Source of the DNA: Pseudomonadota bacterium
Lineage (GTDB): Bacteria > Myxococcota_A > Polyangia > Polyangiales > Polyangiaceae
Length of the DNA stretch: 39,593 nucleotides
Reading direction: 5' to 3'
Assembly: GCA_023428245.1 (NCBI GenBank)
Contig: JAEYYX010000079.1
Coordinates: 1 to 39,593, forward strand
Positions 32,560 through 39,593 of the stretch are shown here, one piece after another (positions within the stretch are counted from its first letter, which is position 1; each line of letters opens with the position of its first letter). The notes beneath the pieces were generated by a model. That model ran no database searches and was not told where the DNA came from. It saw only the letters and a list, made by a program, of their open reading frames with translations. Made by a program: the position numbers and the translations under genes.

Positions 32560-32593
32560 GTGCTCCTCTCGCCTGACGGCGCCCAAGGAGCAC
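32560..32593. repeat. Inverted repeat between nhaA and dps
   Basis: GTGCTCCT (32560-32567) and AGGAGCAC (32586-32593) form a perfect 8-bp stem with an 18-base loop in the 184-base gap between nhaA and dps. There is no T-run, so it may be a regulator site or a Rho-type 3' structure. Function unknown. Confidence 0.4.
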
Positions 32594-32632
32594 TCCGTGA
32601 GTCACAGGGGAAGTCCTCGCTCCCGAACCGGG

Positions 32633-34108
32633 TCAGGCTTCCGTGGAGCGCTCCGCTTCGTCGACAGTGCGAGCTTGGCCGGGAACCCCCGGCGCGACGG
32701 GCAAGAGTCGTCCTAAGATGAGTCCCACGATTCCGCTCACCAAACTTGCCCCCAAGATGCCCAATTTGGCGGCGCCGAGCAGCATAGGATCTGAGAAAGC
32801 CAGCTGCGCGACAAAGAGTGCCATCGTGAAGCCCACGCCCGCCACTGTTCCGAGGATGACGAGGTGACGGAGACCCAGACCGAGCGGGAGCGTCGAAATC
32901 TTGAGCTTCAGGAGCAGCCAGCAGGTAAGGAAAATGCCAATCGGTTTGCCCAGGAAAAGGCCCGCGCTCGTGCCGGTGATCACCTTCCACGCCGAAGCGT
33001 CGAGACTCTCCACCGAAAGGCCCACACCCGCGTTCGCCAGAGCGAAGATCGGCATGATGCCGAAAGCAACCCAGGGATGGAGCCGTTCGATGAGGGCTTC
33101 GGCGGGCGAGACGGCTTCGCGCCCGGCAAATTCGACGCCCCGCAGCGTTGCGTGCAGGACCTCCGGGTCTGGTTCTCTCACTCCCGCCTCCTCGAGGCGA
33201 CTGAGCTCGCGACTGACTCGTCCTTGGAACCCTTCGGGCCCGAGCCACGCCCGGACCGGCGTGAGTAAGCCAACAATCACCCCCGCGATCGTCGGGTGCA
33301 CCCCGGCCGCGTAGATGCCAGCCCAGGCCACGAGTCCAGGAGGGACGTAGGCGAGCTTCTGGCGGATAGCGAGCCTCTGCATGAAGAGGATCACGAAGGA
33401 GCCGAGTGCCGCGACCAAGAGGCCATAGGCCTCGATGCCGCTCGAGTAGAAGAAAGCGATCACACAGATCGCTCCGAGATCGTCGATCACAGCGAGGGCC
33501 AAGAGCAGGACGCGCAGCGCTGGCGGCACCCGGTCGCCGAGCAAGGCCAAGACGCCGACGGCAAAGGCGATATCCGTCGCCATCGGCACACCCCACCCCG
33601 CCCGCGTCGAAGGCTCTCCAGCGAATGCTAGGTAAAGAAGGGCAGGGGCCACCATGCCGCCGAGAGCTCCAGCCAGCGGGAGGAGCGCGCGGCGCCACTC
33701 GGAGAGTTCCCCATAAGCAATCTCGCGGCGGATCTCGAGCCCCACCACGAAGAAGAAGATCACCATCAAGCCATCGTTGACGATCCACTCGAGGGAGCGC
33801 TCGAAAACGAAGGAGCCCACCTTGATCCCCAGGGTCGTGCTCCAAAAGTGCTCATAACCATCAGCCCACGCAGAGTTTGCTGCGGTGATGGCAAGCGCGG
33901 CACAAACGAGGAGTAAGATGCCGCTCGCGGCCTGGATGGCCAGGAAGCGCTCCAGAGGGCGCTTGACCAGGTCGGCGACTTGAACGAGACCGGCCCAAGC
34001 TTCAGGCGGGGGGGTAGCGGGCTTTTCGACAGACTGCAGGGGGAACTCCTTTTCGGGGGACCGGGGAAACTCGCGGTTTTCTAGAACAAAGCGCCGTTCC
34101 CCGTACAC
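32633..34108 (-). CDS. nhaA: Na+/H+ antiporter NhaA
   Basis: 491 residues from GTG 34108, longer than E. coli NhaA (388) because of a hydrophilic N-terminal extension of about 50 residues, a loop before the C-terminal helices and a tail. About 12 membrane helices. The ion-binding pair is Asp209/Asp210 in LALAVIDDLGAI, matching Asp163/Asp164, and ATDIAFAVG (Asp179) matches the Asp133 region of the unwound helix. It exchanges sodium for protons across the inner membrane to control pH and salt. The gene is divergent from a radical SAM gene with 71 bases between. Whether the extension is translated fully depends on the start, which lacks a strong ribosome site. Confidence 0.92.
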   Translation of the reverse strand: MYGERRFVLENREFPRSPEKEFPLQSVEKPATPPPEAWAGLVQVADLVKRPLERFLAIQAASGILLLVCAALAITAANSAWADGYEHFWSTTLGIKVGSFVFERSLEWIVNDGLMVIFFFVVGLEIRREIAYGELSEWRRALLPLAGALGGMVAPALLYLAFAGEPSTRAGWGVPMATDIAFAVGVLALLGDRVPPALRVLLLALAVIDDLGAICVIAFFYSSGIEAYGLLVAALGSFVILFMQRLAIRQKLAYVPPGLVAWAGIYAAGVHPTIAGVIVGLLTPVRAWLGPEGFQGRVSRELSRLEEAGVREPDPEVLHATLRGVEFAGREAVSPAEALIERLHPWVAFGIMPIFALANAGVGLSVESLDASAWKVITGTSAGLFLGKPIGIFLTCWLLLKLKISTLPLGLGLRHLVILGTVAGVGFTMALFVAQLAFSDPMLLGAAKLGILGASLVSGIVGLILGRLLPVAPGVPGQARTVDEAERSTEA

Positions 34109-34179
34109 CCGAACCTACTTCCTCCCACGGGTCAAGAAGCTGAATTGTCACTGAACATCCGCACAGCTAAACTCGCGGC

Positions 34180-35208
34180 ATGGCGAGGCCCCTCCCCTTG
34201 GCGAACCCGACGAGCCGCTTTGAGCGCTTCTCGGTCGACTACGACGAGGGAGAGACGCCTGACCAAGAGGTCCAGCTCATCGAGGACGTGAGCCGCAGTA
34301 TCGTCAGCGAGAATCGAAGTCCCGATCTCCCCTTCCGCTTCAGCCTCAACGCGTACCGCGGCTGCCTGCACGGCTGCTCCTATTGTTACGCGCGACCATC
34401 CCACGAGTACCTCGGCTATGGCGCAGGGACCGATTTCGAGCGAGTGCTCTTTTACAAGCCGCGCGCGGCGGAGCTCCTCCGAGAAACCTTCGAGAAGAAG
34501 AGCTGGCCCGGGGAGCTCCTCGTCCTGAGCGGAAATACCGACGCCTACCAGCCCCTCGAAGCAAAGCTGGGCCTCACGCGCAGCTGCCTCGAGGTCTGCC
34601 TCGAGTACAAAAACCCCGTCCACATCATCACCAAGTCCGCCCTCATCGAGCGGGACATCGATCTTCTCGAGAAGCTAAACGAGGTCGCTTTTGTGGGGGT
34701 GTCCGTCAGTGTGACCTTCTGGGACGCGAACGCGGCGCGGAAGGTCGAGCCCTATGCTCCCTCGCCCCAAAGGCGCATCGAGGCGATTCGACGCCTCTCC
34801 GAGCGCGGCATCCCGGTCATGGTCCACATCGCGCCGCTCATCCCCGGCCTTTCGGACGTCGACATCATCCCGATCCTGGAAGCGGCCCGAGCTGCGGGCG
34901 CGCGCTCAGCTTTGAGCATTCCTCTGCGTCTGCCGGGAGCGAGCCGCGACGTGTTCGTCGAGAGACTTCTCCGCGATTTTCCCGAGCGAGCAGAGAAAAT
35001 TCTCCGGCGCGTCGGGGAGATGCGCAGCGGGAAGATGAACGATCCGCGCTTTTTCTCCCGCTTTCGCGCCGAGGGGACCTACGCGCGCGCGCTCGCGACT
35101 GTCTTCGACAAGACAAAGGAGCGCCTCGGCTTCGAAGATTTCCCTGAGCCCCGAACAGGGACCTTTGAGCGGCCTCGCGACCGGCGCCGTCAGCTCTCTC
35201 TTTTCTGA
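34180..35208 (+). CDS. Radical SAM protein, PA0069/SplB-like family
   Basis: 342 residues. The 4Fe-4S site is Cys62, Cys66 and Cys69 in RGCLHGCSYCYARP (CxxxCxxC). The remaining TIM-barrel-like segments are GELLVLSGNTDAYQPLE, VHIITKSALIERDIDLL and VMVHIAPLIPGLSD. This combination is typical of the PA0069 family, related to spore photoproduct lyase (SplB), although the lyase-specific fourth Cys region is not evident. The reaction of the family is not established. It would use S-adenosylmethionine to make a 5'-deoxyadenosyl radical in the cytoplasm. Convergent with the zinc-finger/histone gene, seven bases apart. Confidence 0.85.
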   Translation: MARPLPLANPTSRFERFSVDYDEGETPDQEVQLIEDVSRSIVSENRSPDLPFRFSLNAYRGCLHGCSYCYARPSHEYLGYGAGTDFERVLFYKPRAAELLRETFEKKSWPGELLVLSGNTDAYQPLEAKLGLTRSCLEVCLEYKNPVHIITKSALIERDIDLLEKLNEVAFVGVSVSVTFWDANAARKVEPYAPSPQRRIEAIRRLSERGIPVMVHIAPLIPGLSDVDIIPILEAARAAGARSALSIPLRLPGASRDVFVERLLRDFPERAEKILRRVGEMRSGKMNDPRFFSRFRAEGTYARALATVFDKTKERLGFEDFPEPRTGTFERPRDRRRQLSLF

Positions 35209-35215
35209 CTGCGGC

Positions 35216-35710
35216 TCAGGGCGCGCGCCCGAACCGACGCACAGCCTCTTCGACATCTCGATCGAGCACCGTCTTTCGGCCATTCGCTTCCGCTTCCCGG
35301 ATCGCCCGATCCGCAAGCGCGCGCAGGTGTTTCGAGAGGACGGGCATCACTCCTGCAGAAGTGTTCATGCCGCTGCGGTCGGCCACATATTTCTTGAACC
35401 TGCTCACCACGACGAGAATGTCTGCGTCGTCTTCGGCCGAAGGGGCCGCAGCTGCAGTCTCCGCGGGCTTCGCTCCTACGATCTTTCTCACAGCGGGAGT
35501 CTCCGGCGAGGGACCGCTCGGCGCGACCACCTCCTCCGCCCAAGCATCTCGATGACGAGCGTCGGGCACGTGCGCGTCCCAGCAAGGCACCGAACAGAAG
35601 TAGAGAGCCGTCCGCTTCTGATTGCAGGTAGAGACGCTGCAGCGAAAGTACTTCGCTCCGTAGGCGATGGGAGTCCGGCAGGTGCTGCACACTCGAAACG
35701 CTTCGGTCAT
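35216..35710 (-). CDS. Zinc-finger protein with C-terminal histone fold
   Basis: 164 residues. The N-terminus (1-60) has eight possible zinc ligands: Cys8, Cys11, Cys24, Cys29, Cys39, Cys43, His47 and His53, in a cross-braced ZZ/MYND-like order. A Pro/Ala linker (61-92) follows. Residues about 96-161 match a histone fold: helix 1 ILVVVSRFKKYVADRSG, long helix 2 SAGVMPVLSKHLRALADRAI, then GRKTVLDRDVEEAVRRFG. That end closely parallels the RKT loop and RD-type clamp of archaeal HMfB (GRKTIKAEDIELAVRRF). Bacterial histones are rare, but recent surveys report a family with an N-terminal ZZ-type finger. It could bind DNA or proteins as a dimer. It follows the desaturase gene by 75 bases. Confidence 0.8.
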   Translation of the reverse strand: MTEAFRVCSTCRTPIAYGAKYFRCSVSTCNQKRTALYFCSVPCWDAHVPDARHRDAWAEEVVAPSGPSPETPAVRKIVGAKPAETAAAAPSAEDDADILVVVSRFKKYVADRSGMNTSAGVMPVLSKHLRALADRAIREAEANGRKTVLDRDVEEAVRRFGRAP

Positions 35711-35785
35711 GTTCAGGGCGTCACGATCCCCGCTTCAGGACCCTCGCGCAAGGTAGCGCGCATAGCCCCAAAAGGTCGCCGGAGT

Positions 35786-36880
35786 TCAGCCGCGGACCGG
35801 GTGAAGCACCGGTCGGATCCGAGGAGCGGGAGCTCTCCTCGGGCGCGACTTCGAGGAAGGAGGCGCCGGGCCTTCCCGCCGTCCGCCGAGGGCTTTCCGC
35901 GTTCTTCCGGTGGTCGGATCGAGCAGAGTTGTCGGGTCACGGTAGACCCGGAGCTGCTCGAAGAAGCGGAGGAGCGCGTGGCTCAGGGGTAGGCTCTGGT
36001 AGCGGTCGGGAGCGAGCTCGAGGATTTTTTCGCGAATCACGGGTCCGTGCCGCAGACTGACCCCGGGGAGCAGGTGGTGCTCGGTGTGGTAGCCAAAGTC
36101 GAGCGTGTAGAAGCTGAAGAAGCGAGGCACCGTCACCGAGAGAGACGAGGCGAGGGTGTCGTTGTGATCGACGAGGCGGGACAAGCCGTGATTGGTCACG
36201 ATGTGCATCATCACGATCCCGTTGCCGATGAGGAGCGGGACCACGAACGCGAACAGCCAATTGCCAAAGCCAATCAGCGCGCCGAGTCCAACCCAGAATC
36301 CAAACATGGCGAGGGTCTCGAGGAGGGCCAATCGACGCCCCCTCGCGTCCAACAGGCCAGAACGCACCGAGCTCAGGAGGACCTGGAGACTTTGGACCGT
36401 GAACCCGATCAGAAGGGTCACGATCCCGCGCGTTTTCGCCTGAACGTTCGTAGTCGTACGGGCCTTCTTGCTCCCCTGGTACTCTTCGAGGGTCGCGAGC
36501 GCATCCGGGTCACGACCGGCGATGTTGGCGTTTCCGTGGTGGACGCGGTTGTGCCAAGCGATCCAGAGCCGCGGAGGCAGGCTGAAGGGGAGAAAGCCAA
36601 GCACCCCGGCGATGCGTCGCAAGTGCCGCCGTTTGGTGAGCGCGCCGTGGAGCGCTTCGTGTCCTACAAAGGCGAGGCCCGCGAAGGAGAGCCCGAGGAA
36701 AAACGAGATGAGGAACTTCACCCAGAGCGCATCGGTCCAGACAATGGCAAGGACACCGAGCGCAATGACGGAGTAATGGAACGGGAGCCACCAAAGGCGG
36801 CTCTCGGCGGGTTGAAACACTTCACTCGGAAGCAAACGTCGAAGCTTGCTCTCGAGTCTCTCGAAAGATTCGTCGACCAT
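35786..36880 (-). CDS. Membrane fatty-acid (acyl-lipid) desaturase
   Basis: 364 residues. The three histidine boxes of membrane di-iron desaturases are HEALH (74-78), HNRVHH (110-115) and HTEHH (265-269), with four membrane helices in the usual arrangement. It introduces a double bond into acyl chains in the inner membrane using oxygen and an external electron donor such as ferredoxin; no fused cytochrome b5 domain is present. The last 35 residues are a basic, Pro/Arg-rich tail not expected in the family. It sits between an MBL-fold hydrolase gene (116 bases upstream) and the zinc-finger/histone gene. The exact position of desaturation is unknown. Confidence 0.88.
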   Translation of the reverse strand: MVDESFERLESKLRRLLPSEVFQPAESRLWWLPFHYSVIALGVLAIVWTDALWVKFLISFFLGLSFAGLAFVGHEALHGALTKRRHLRRIAGVLGFLPFSLPPRLWIAWHNRVHHGNANIAGRDPDALATLEEYQGSKKARTTTNVQAKTRGIVTLLIGFTVQSLQVLLSSVRSGLLDARGRRLALLETLAMFGFWVGLGALIGFGNWLFAFVVPLLIGNGIVMMHIVTNHGLSRLVDHNDTLASSLSVTVPRFFSFYTLDFGYHTEHHLLPGVSLRHGPVIREKILELAPDRYQSLPLSHALLRFFEQLRVYRDPTTLLDPTTGRTRKALGGRREGPAPPSSKSRPRRAPAPRIRPVLHPVRG

Positions 36881-36996
36881 AACTCAGCATGACGCGCGCG
36901 AACCAAGGGCGCCCGTCACACTTCGGTCACAACCTGATGGCGCCCGCCGGTCGTCGCGGAGGCGCAGCCGCAGAGCTCTCGCGAGGAGAGCGTCGC

Positions 36997-37632
36997 TCAT
37001 CGACGCAGGAAAGGATTGTGGGCTCGTTCAGCACCGATCGAGGTCGCTCCGCCGTGCCCCGGAATGACGGGCACGTCATCGTCGAGGGTGAGCAGGCGCT
37101 CGCGGATCGAGCGCAGGATGAGCGCGCTATCGCCCCCCCAAAGATCGGTCCTGCCAATGCTGCGTTGAAACAGCGTATCGCCGGAGAACACGATGGAGTC
37201 GGAACCCGCCCGACAATGGAAACAGACGCTCCCCGGCGTGTGGCCCGGAGTATGAAGCACACCGAGCTCGAAGCCGCCCAGCGAGATGCTGAAGCCGTCG
37301 TTCAGCTTCCCAACCATCTCGCACTTTTCAGGCAAGTCGATACGGAGGAGCGCCGCCTGCACCGGAAGCATGTCGTAGAGGAAGCGATCTGCTTCGTGGA
37401 TCATTGCCTCGGCTCCCGACTTTCGCTGAAGCGGCGCTGTCGCGCCCACATGGTCGATGTGCGTATGCGTGTGAACGATGGCCACGACCTGAAGCTCTGC
37501 GGCCTCGAGCTCCCGCTCGATGAGGGGCAGATCTCCGCCGGGATCGATGACGATCGCTTGTTTAGACTCGAGATCACCAACGATCGAGCAGTTGCAGCCG
37601 AGGGGCCCGGTCGGGAAAGTGCGCACGAACAT
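36997..37632 (-). CDS. MBL-fold metallo-hydrolase (glyoxalase II-like)
   Basis: 211 residues. The zinc motif THTHIDH (His56, His58, Asp60, His61) is followed by HTPGHTPGSVCFH, SGDTLFQRSIGRTDL and a closing VIPGHGGATSIGAERAHNPFL, the standard set for glyoxalase II-like small hydrolases of the YcbL type. These act on thioesters such as S-lactoylglutathione or related compounds. No long C-terminal domain of true hydroxyacylglutathione hydrolase is present. Cytoplasmic. It follows the PL11 lyase gene after 45 bases on the same strand, which may be chance. Confidence 0.85.
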   Translation of the reverse strand: MFVRTFPTGPLGCNCSIVGDLESKQAIVIDPGGDLPLIERELEAAELQVVAIVHTHTHIDHVGATAPLQRKSGAEAMIHEADRFLYDMLPVQAALLRIDLPEKCEMVGKLNDGFSISLGGFELGVLHTPGHTPGSVCFHCRAGSDSIVFSGDTLFQRSIGRTDLWGGDSALILRSIRERLLTLDDDVPVIPGHGGATSIGAERAHNPFLRR

Positions 37633-37677
37633 GAGGACCCCTCCGGTCTACCACGGCTTATTGCTGGGACGACTCCT

Positions 37678-39593
37678 TCAGGGCAGTCGAATGTCCGGGA
37701 CCGGGGGCTCAGTCATGCCCTCGCCGATATGGAAGCTCGGGTGCGGAGGCTGATTGTACGCGGCGTTCTGCCAGGAGATAGCCGCGCGATATTGGGGATC
37801 GTGCATCAGCGTGTAGATGCGGTGGCTCGTCGGCTCGGGCGTAGAGTAGATGCGAATCGTATTTCCGCAGCGCAGTACGATCTCTTCTCGGAAGTCCCCA
37901 ATCAGGTCGGCGCTCAAGGTCGGAGTCGATTTCGAGCCGTTGTTCGAGGAACAGCCTTGGGCCGTCAGCTCTCCGCCCTCTGGGTCCACCTGACGGACAG
38001 TGTTCGAGTCGAGGATCTCTCGAGACAAGTCCCCGTCCCACCACACGAGGAAATTGTCGAAGCGCGGCTTCTGCCCAATGTTTGCGCCGGTGTCGCCGCG
38101 CATCATGCTGCTCCCGCTGACCCAGGCCTCAGCTCCGGGCGAGCGTGGATCGACGTCTGCGGCGACGCCGCGTCCTGGCCCTTCCCCTCCGGACGCCGTA
38201 TCCGCTCCCTTCCAAATGATCTCGCAAGTACGCGCGTCGCGCATCGAGTACGCGGGGACCTTGTCCGCTTCATAGGGCATGAACACCTCGAGACCGGGAC
38301 GCGAAGGAATCAGGTCGGTGACGTGGAGCGCGTCGCCGTGAGCGTAGAAAGGAACGGCGCAGACGGGCTTGCCGTCGTGGTCGAAGGTCGCTCCGCCGTT
38401 CACAATCTCTTGCATCGGATCGTCGTCGACGTTCGCGATGCTGATGCTGTGAGCGCCCTTTCCTGCGTAAGGTCCATTTGACGGATTGTCGCTGACCCAT
38501 TCGAGCTCGAGCTTCGTGCCGTCGAAGTGCCAGGAGCTGAAGGTCGTTCGGGTGTACATGCCCCGGCCCATGATGATGCTCGGGCGCCCTGAGGGATGGA
38601 CGAAGGCCACGCTGGCGAGGAAACGATCGACACGATTGCCATAGTTGTCTCCCCAGTCATTGACGTTGCCGCGGGCGACCTGGAAGGGAACCGTCGCAAG
38701 CTCTTTACCTGTGAGGCCTTCGAAGACGGTGAGGTACTCGGGGCCAGTCACGATATACCCGCTCTCGTTTCTGTAGTCCGCGCTATCGTTGTCGTTCGCC
38801 GCCGGGCCGGTGCTCAGGAACTCCCCGGTTCCGTCTTTGGTGCCCGGGGCTGTGCGCACCGCCAACTCCGCTCGTCCATCGCCGTCGAAATCGTAGACAA
38901 CGAACTGGGTATAGTGGGCGCCTGCGCGGATGTTCACGCCAAGGTCGATCCGCCAGAGGCGCTCGCCGTCGAGCGTATAGGCGTCAATGTAGACGTTGCC
39001 AGTTCGGCCGGCTTTCGAGTTATCCTGAGCGTTCGACGGATCCCACTTCACAATGAGCTCATATCTTCCGTCACCATCCAGGTCGCCCGCGCTCCCGTCT
39101 CCGCTCGTGTAGGTGTAGGAGCCGTCAGCGTTACTTCCTGACGGAGGTGGCGGGGTCGGAATCTCTCGGTATCCGGAGCTCCAGACGGCGGCAGCCTCAC
39201 TCGGCGTGTCTTCGACCCCGCCATAGACCGCGGCCACCGAATACTTCGAGCCAATCCCGCCGCTCCGATCGACGAAGTTCGTGCTGTCGGTAACGGGTTC
39301 GGGGCTCACCCTTTCGCCGTCACGATACACAACGAAGGGTAGGTCCCGGGATTCATAGCCGAACAGGCGCCAGGTCACGAGGTTTCCGCCGCCGGGGGTC
39401 GGGATAGCAACGACTCCGCGATCCAATCGCTCGACTTGGGCGAAGCCTTCCGGCTCCACGGCGCCCCCGCCTCCCGTGCTCACGCTTCCCGCTGTACCCC
39501 CCGCACCGGTTGCGCCCCCAGACGCGCCGCCTGCTGCGCTACCGGTGCCCCCCGCGCCGGGCACTCCCCCGGTCGGCAGGGCGCCCCCCGCGG
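37678..39593 (-). CDS. Rhamnogalacturonan lyase, PL11 family (N-terminus beyond window)
   Basis: About 638 codons are open to the right edge; the Gly/Ala/Ser/Thr linker at 39450-39593 reads through the boundary, so signal peptide and start lie outside. The catalytic part begins with VERLDRGVVAIPTPGGG and has the FG-GAP-like calcium repeats AGDLDGDGRYELIVKWD and VYDFDGDGRAELAVRT of the eight-bladed propeller. It also has GDNYGNRVDRFLASVAF and ends near SWQNAAYNQPPHPSFHIG, all features of PL11 enzymes such as YesW/YesX. These cleave the rhamnose-galacturonic acid bond of pectin by beta-elimination. By its linker type it is probably a surface lipoprotein, like the one at the left edge. A pectin-degrading role is inferred from the family. 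Confidence 0.88.
   Translation of the reverse strand, partial: AGGALPTGGVPGAGGTGSAAGGASGGATGAGGTAGSVSTGGGGAVEPEGFAQVERLDRGVVAIPTPGGGNLVTWRLFGYESRDLPFVVYRDGERVSPEPVTDSTNFVDRSGGIGSKYSVAAVYGGVEDTPSEAAAVWSSGYREIPTPPPPSGSNADGSYTYTSGDGSAGDLDGDGRYELIVKWDPSNAQDNSKAGRTGNVYIDAYTLDGERLWRIDLGVNIRAGAHYTQFVVYDFDGDGRAELAVRTAPGTKDGTGEFLSTGPAANDNDSADYRNESGYIVTGPEYLTVFEGLTGKELATVPFQVARGNVNDWGDNYGNRVDRFLASVAFVHPSGRPSIIMGRGMYTRTTFSSWHFDGTKLELEWVSDNPSNGPYAGKGAHSISIANVDDDPMQEIVNGGATFDHDGKPVCAVPFYAHGDALHVTDLIPSRPGLEVFMPYEADKVPAYSMRDARTCEIIWKGADTASGGEGPGRGVAADVDPRSPGAEAWVSGSSMMRGDTGANIGQKPRFDNFLVWWDGDLSREILDSNTVRQVDPEGGELTAQGCSSNNGSKSTPTLSADLIGDFREEIVLRCGNTIRIYSTPEPTSHRIYTLMHDPQYRAAISWQNAAYNQPPHPSFHIGEGMTEPPVPDIRLP

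Noticed and set aside
32445..33845. 466-codon minus-strand frame overlapping nhaA
   Set aside because: It runs in another frame through nhaA and has a Gly/Arg-rich composition typical of an out-of-frame reading; NhaA motifs are intact in the chosen frame.
36889..38481. 530-codon plus-strand open frame opposite the MBL-hydrolase and PL11 genes
   Set aside because: Its product is Arg/Val/Asp-rich with no family match, and the minus strand carries two clearly recognisable enzymes over the same bases. Long antisense frames are expected in GC-rich DNA.
1..39593. CRISPR arrays, tRNA/rRNA genes, insertion sequences or prophage
   Set aside because: No spaced direct repeats, cloverleaf-like segments, transposase motifs or phage structural genes were seen on either strand.

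Overview
The window is GC-rich, densely packed bacterial DNA with many GTG/TTG starts. It most resembles a member of the Myxococcota (Polyangia-like delta-lineage). The reasons are secreted lipoproteins with long Gly/Ala/Ser linkers at both ends, an ECF sigma/FecR/beta-barrel operon, a CarF/PEDS1-type lipid desaturase, and a zinc-finger protein with a histone fold. This assignment is inferred from gene content, not from a marker gene. No tRNA, rRNA, insertion sequence or CRISPR array was seen.

Left part (1-12914). A truncated lipoprotein with an 18-bp tandem repeat (minus) is followed by a minus-strand operon of ECF sigma factor, FecR-like anti-sigma/sensor and outer-membrane beta-barrel protein. 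Divergent from it is a plus-strand pair: a ricin-like lipoprotein and a GH8 glycanase that lacks its own signal peptide. Next come an ATP-type phosphofructokinase and a three-gene heavy-metal RND efflux operon (CzcCBA type).

Centre (13160-21040, all minus). This is a nitrogen-scavenging cluster. In transcription order it encodes AtzF-type allophanate hydrolase, a LysR regulator, a biuret hydrolase (BiuH), a cupin, a second BiuH-like cysteine hydrolase (triuret-hydrolase candidate), an NCS2-like permease and a porin with a clear intrinsic terminator. BiuH converts biuret to allophanate and ammonia, and AtzF converts allophanate to ammonia and CO2. The two transporters could form an import route for ureido compounds. 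BiuH, cupin and the second hydrolase are translationally coupled.

Right part (21143-39593). A solitary Eco57I/PglX-like DNA methyltransferase is followed by a TetR regulator with a palindromic operator, an alpha/beta hydrolase, a SIS-domain protein and an unusual 7TM-lipobox-cytochrome c fusion. After these come the CarF-like desaturase, a SulP-carbonic anhydrase fusion, then GST, Dps and NhaA (minus) and a PA0069-type radical SAM protein. The final minus-strand block holds PL11 rhamnogalacturonan lyase (truncated by the window end), an MBL-fold hydrolase, an acyl-lipid desaturase and the zinc-finger/histone-fold protein.

The strongest leads for new biology are the zinc-finger histone-fold protein, the compact biuret/ureido operon with its own porin and paired hydrolases, and the membrane-lipobox-cytochrome fusion beside the CarF homologue.
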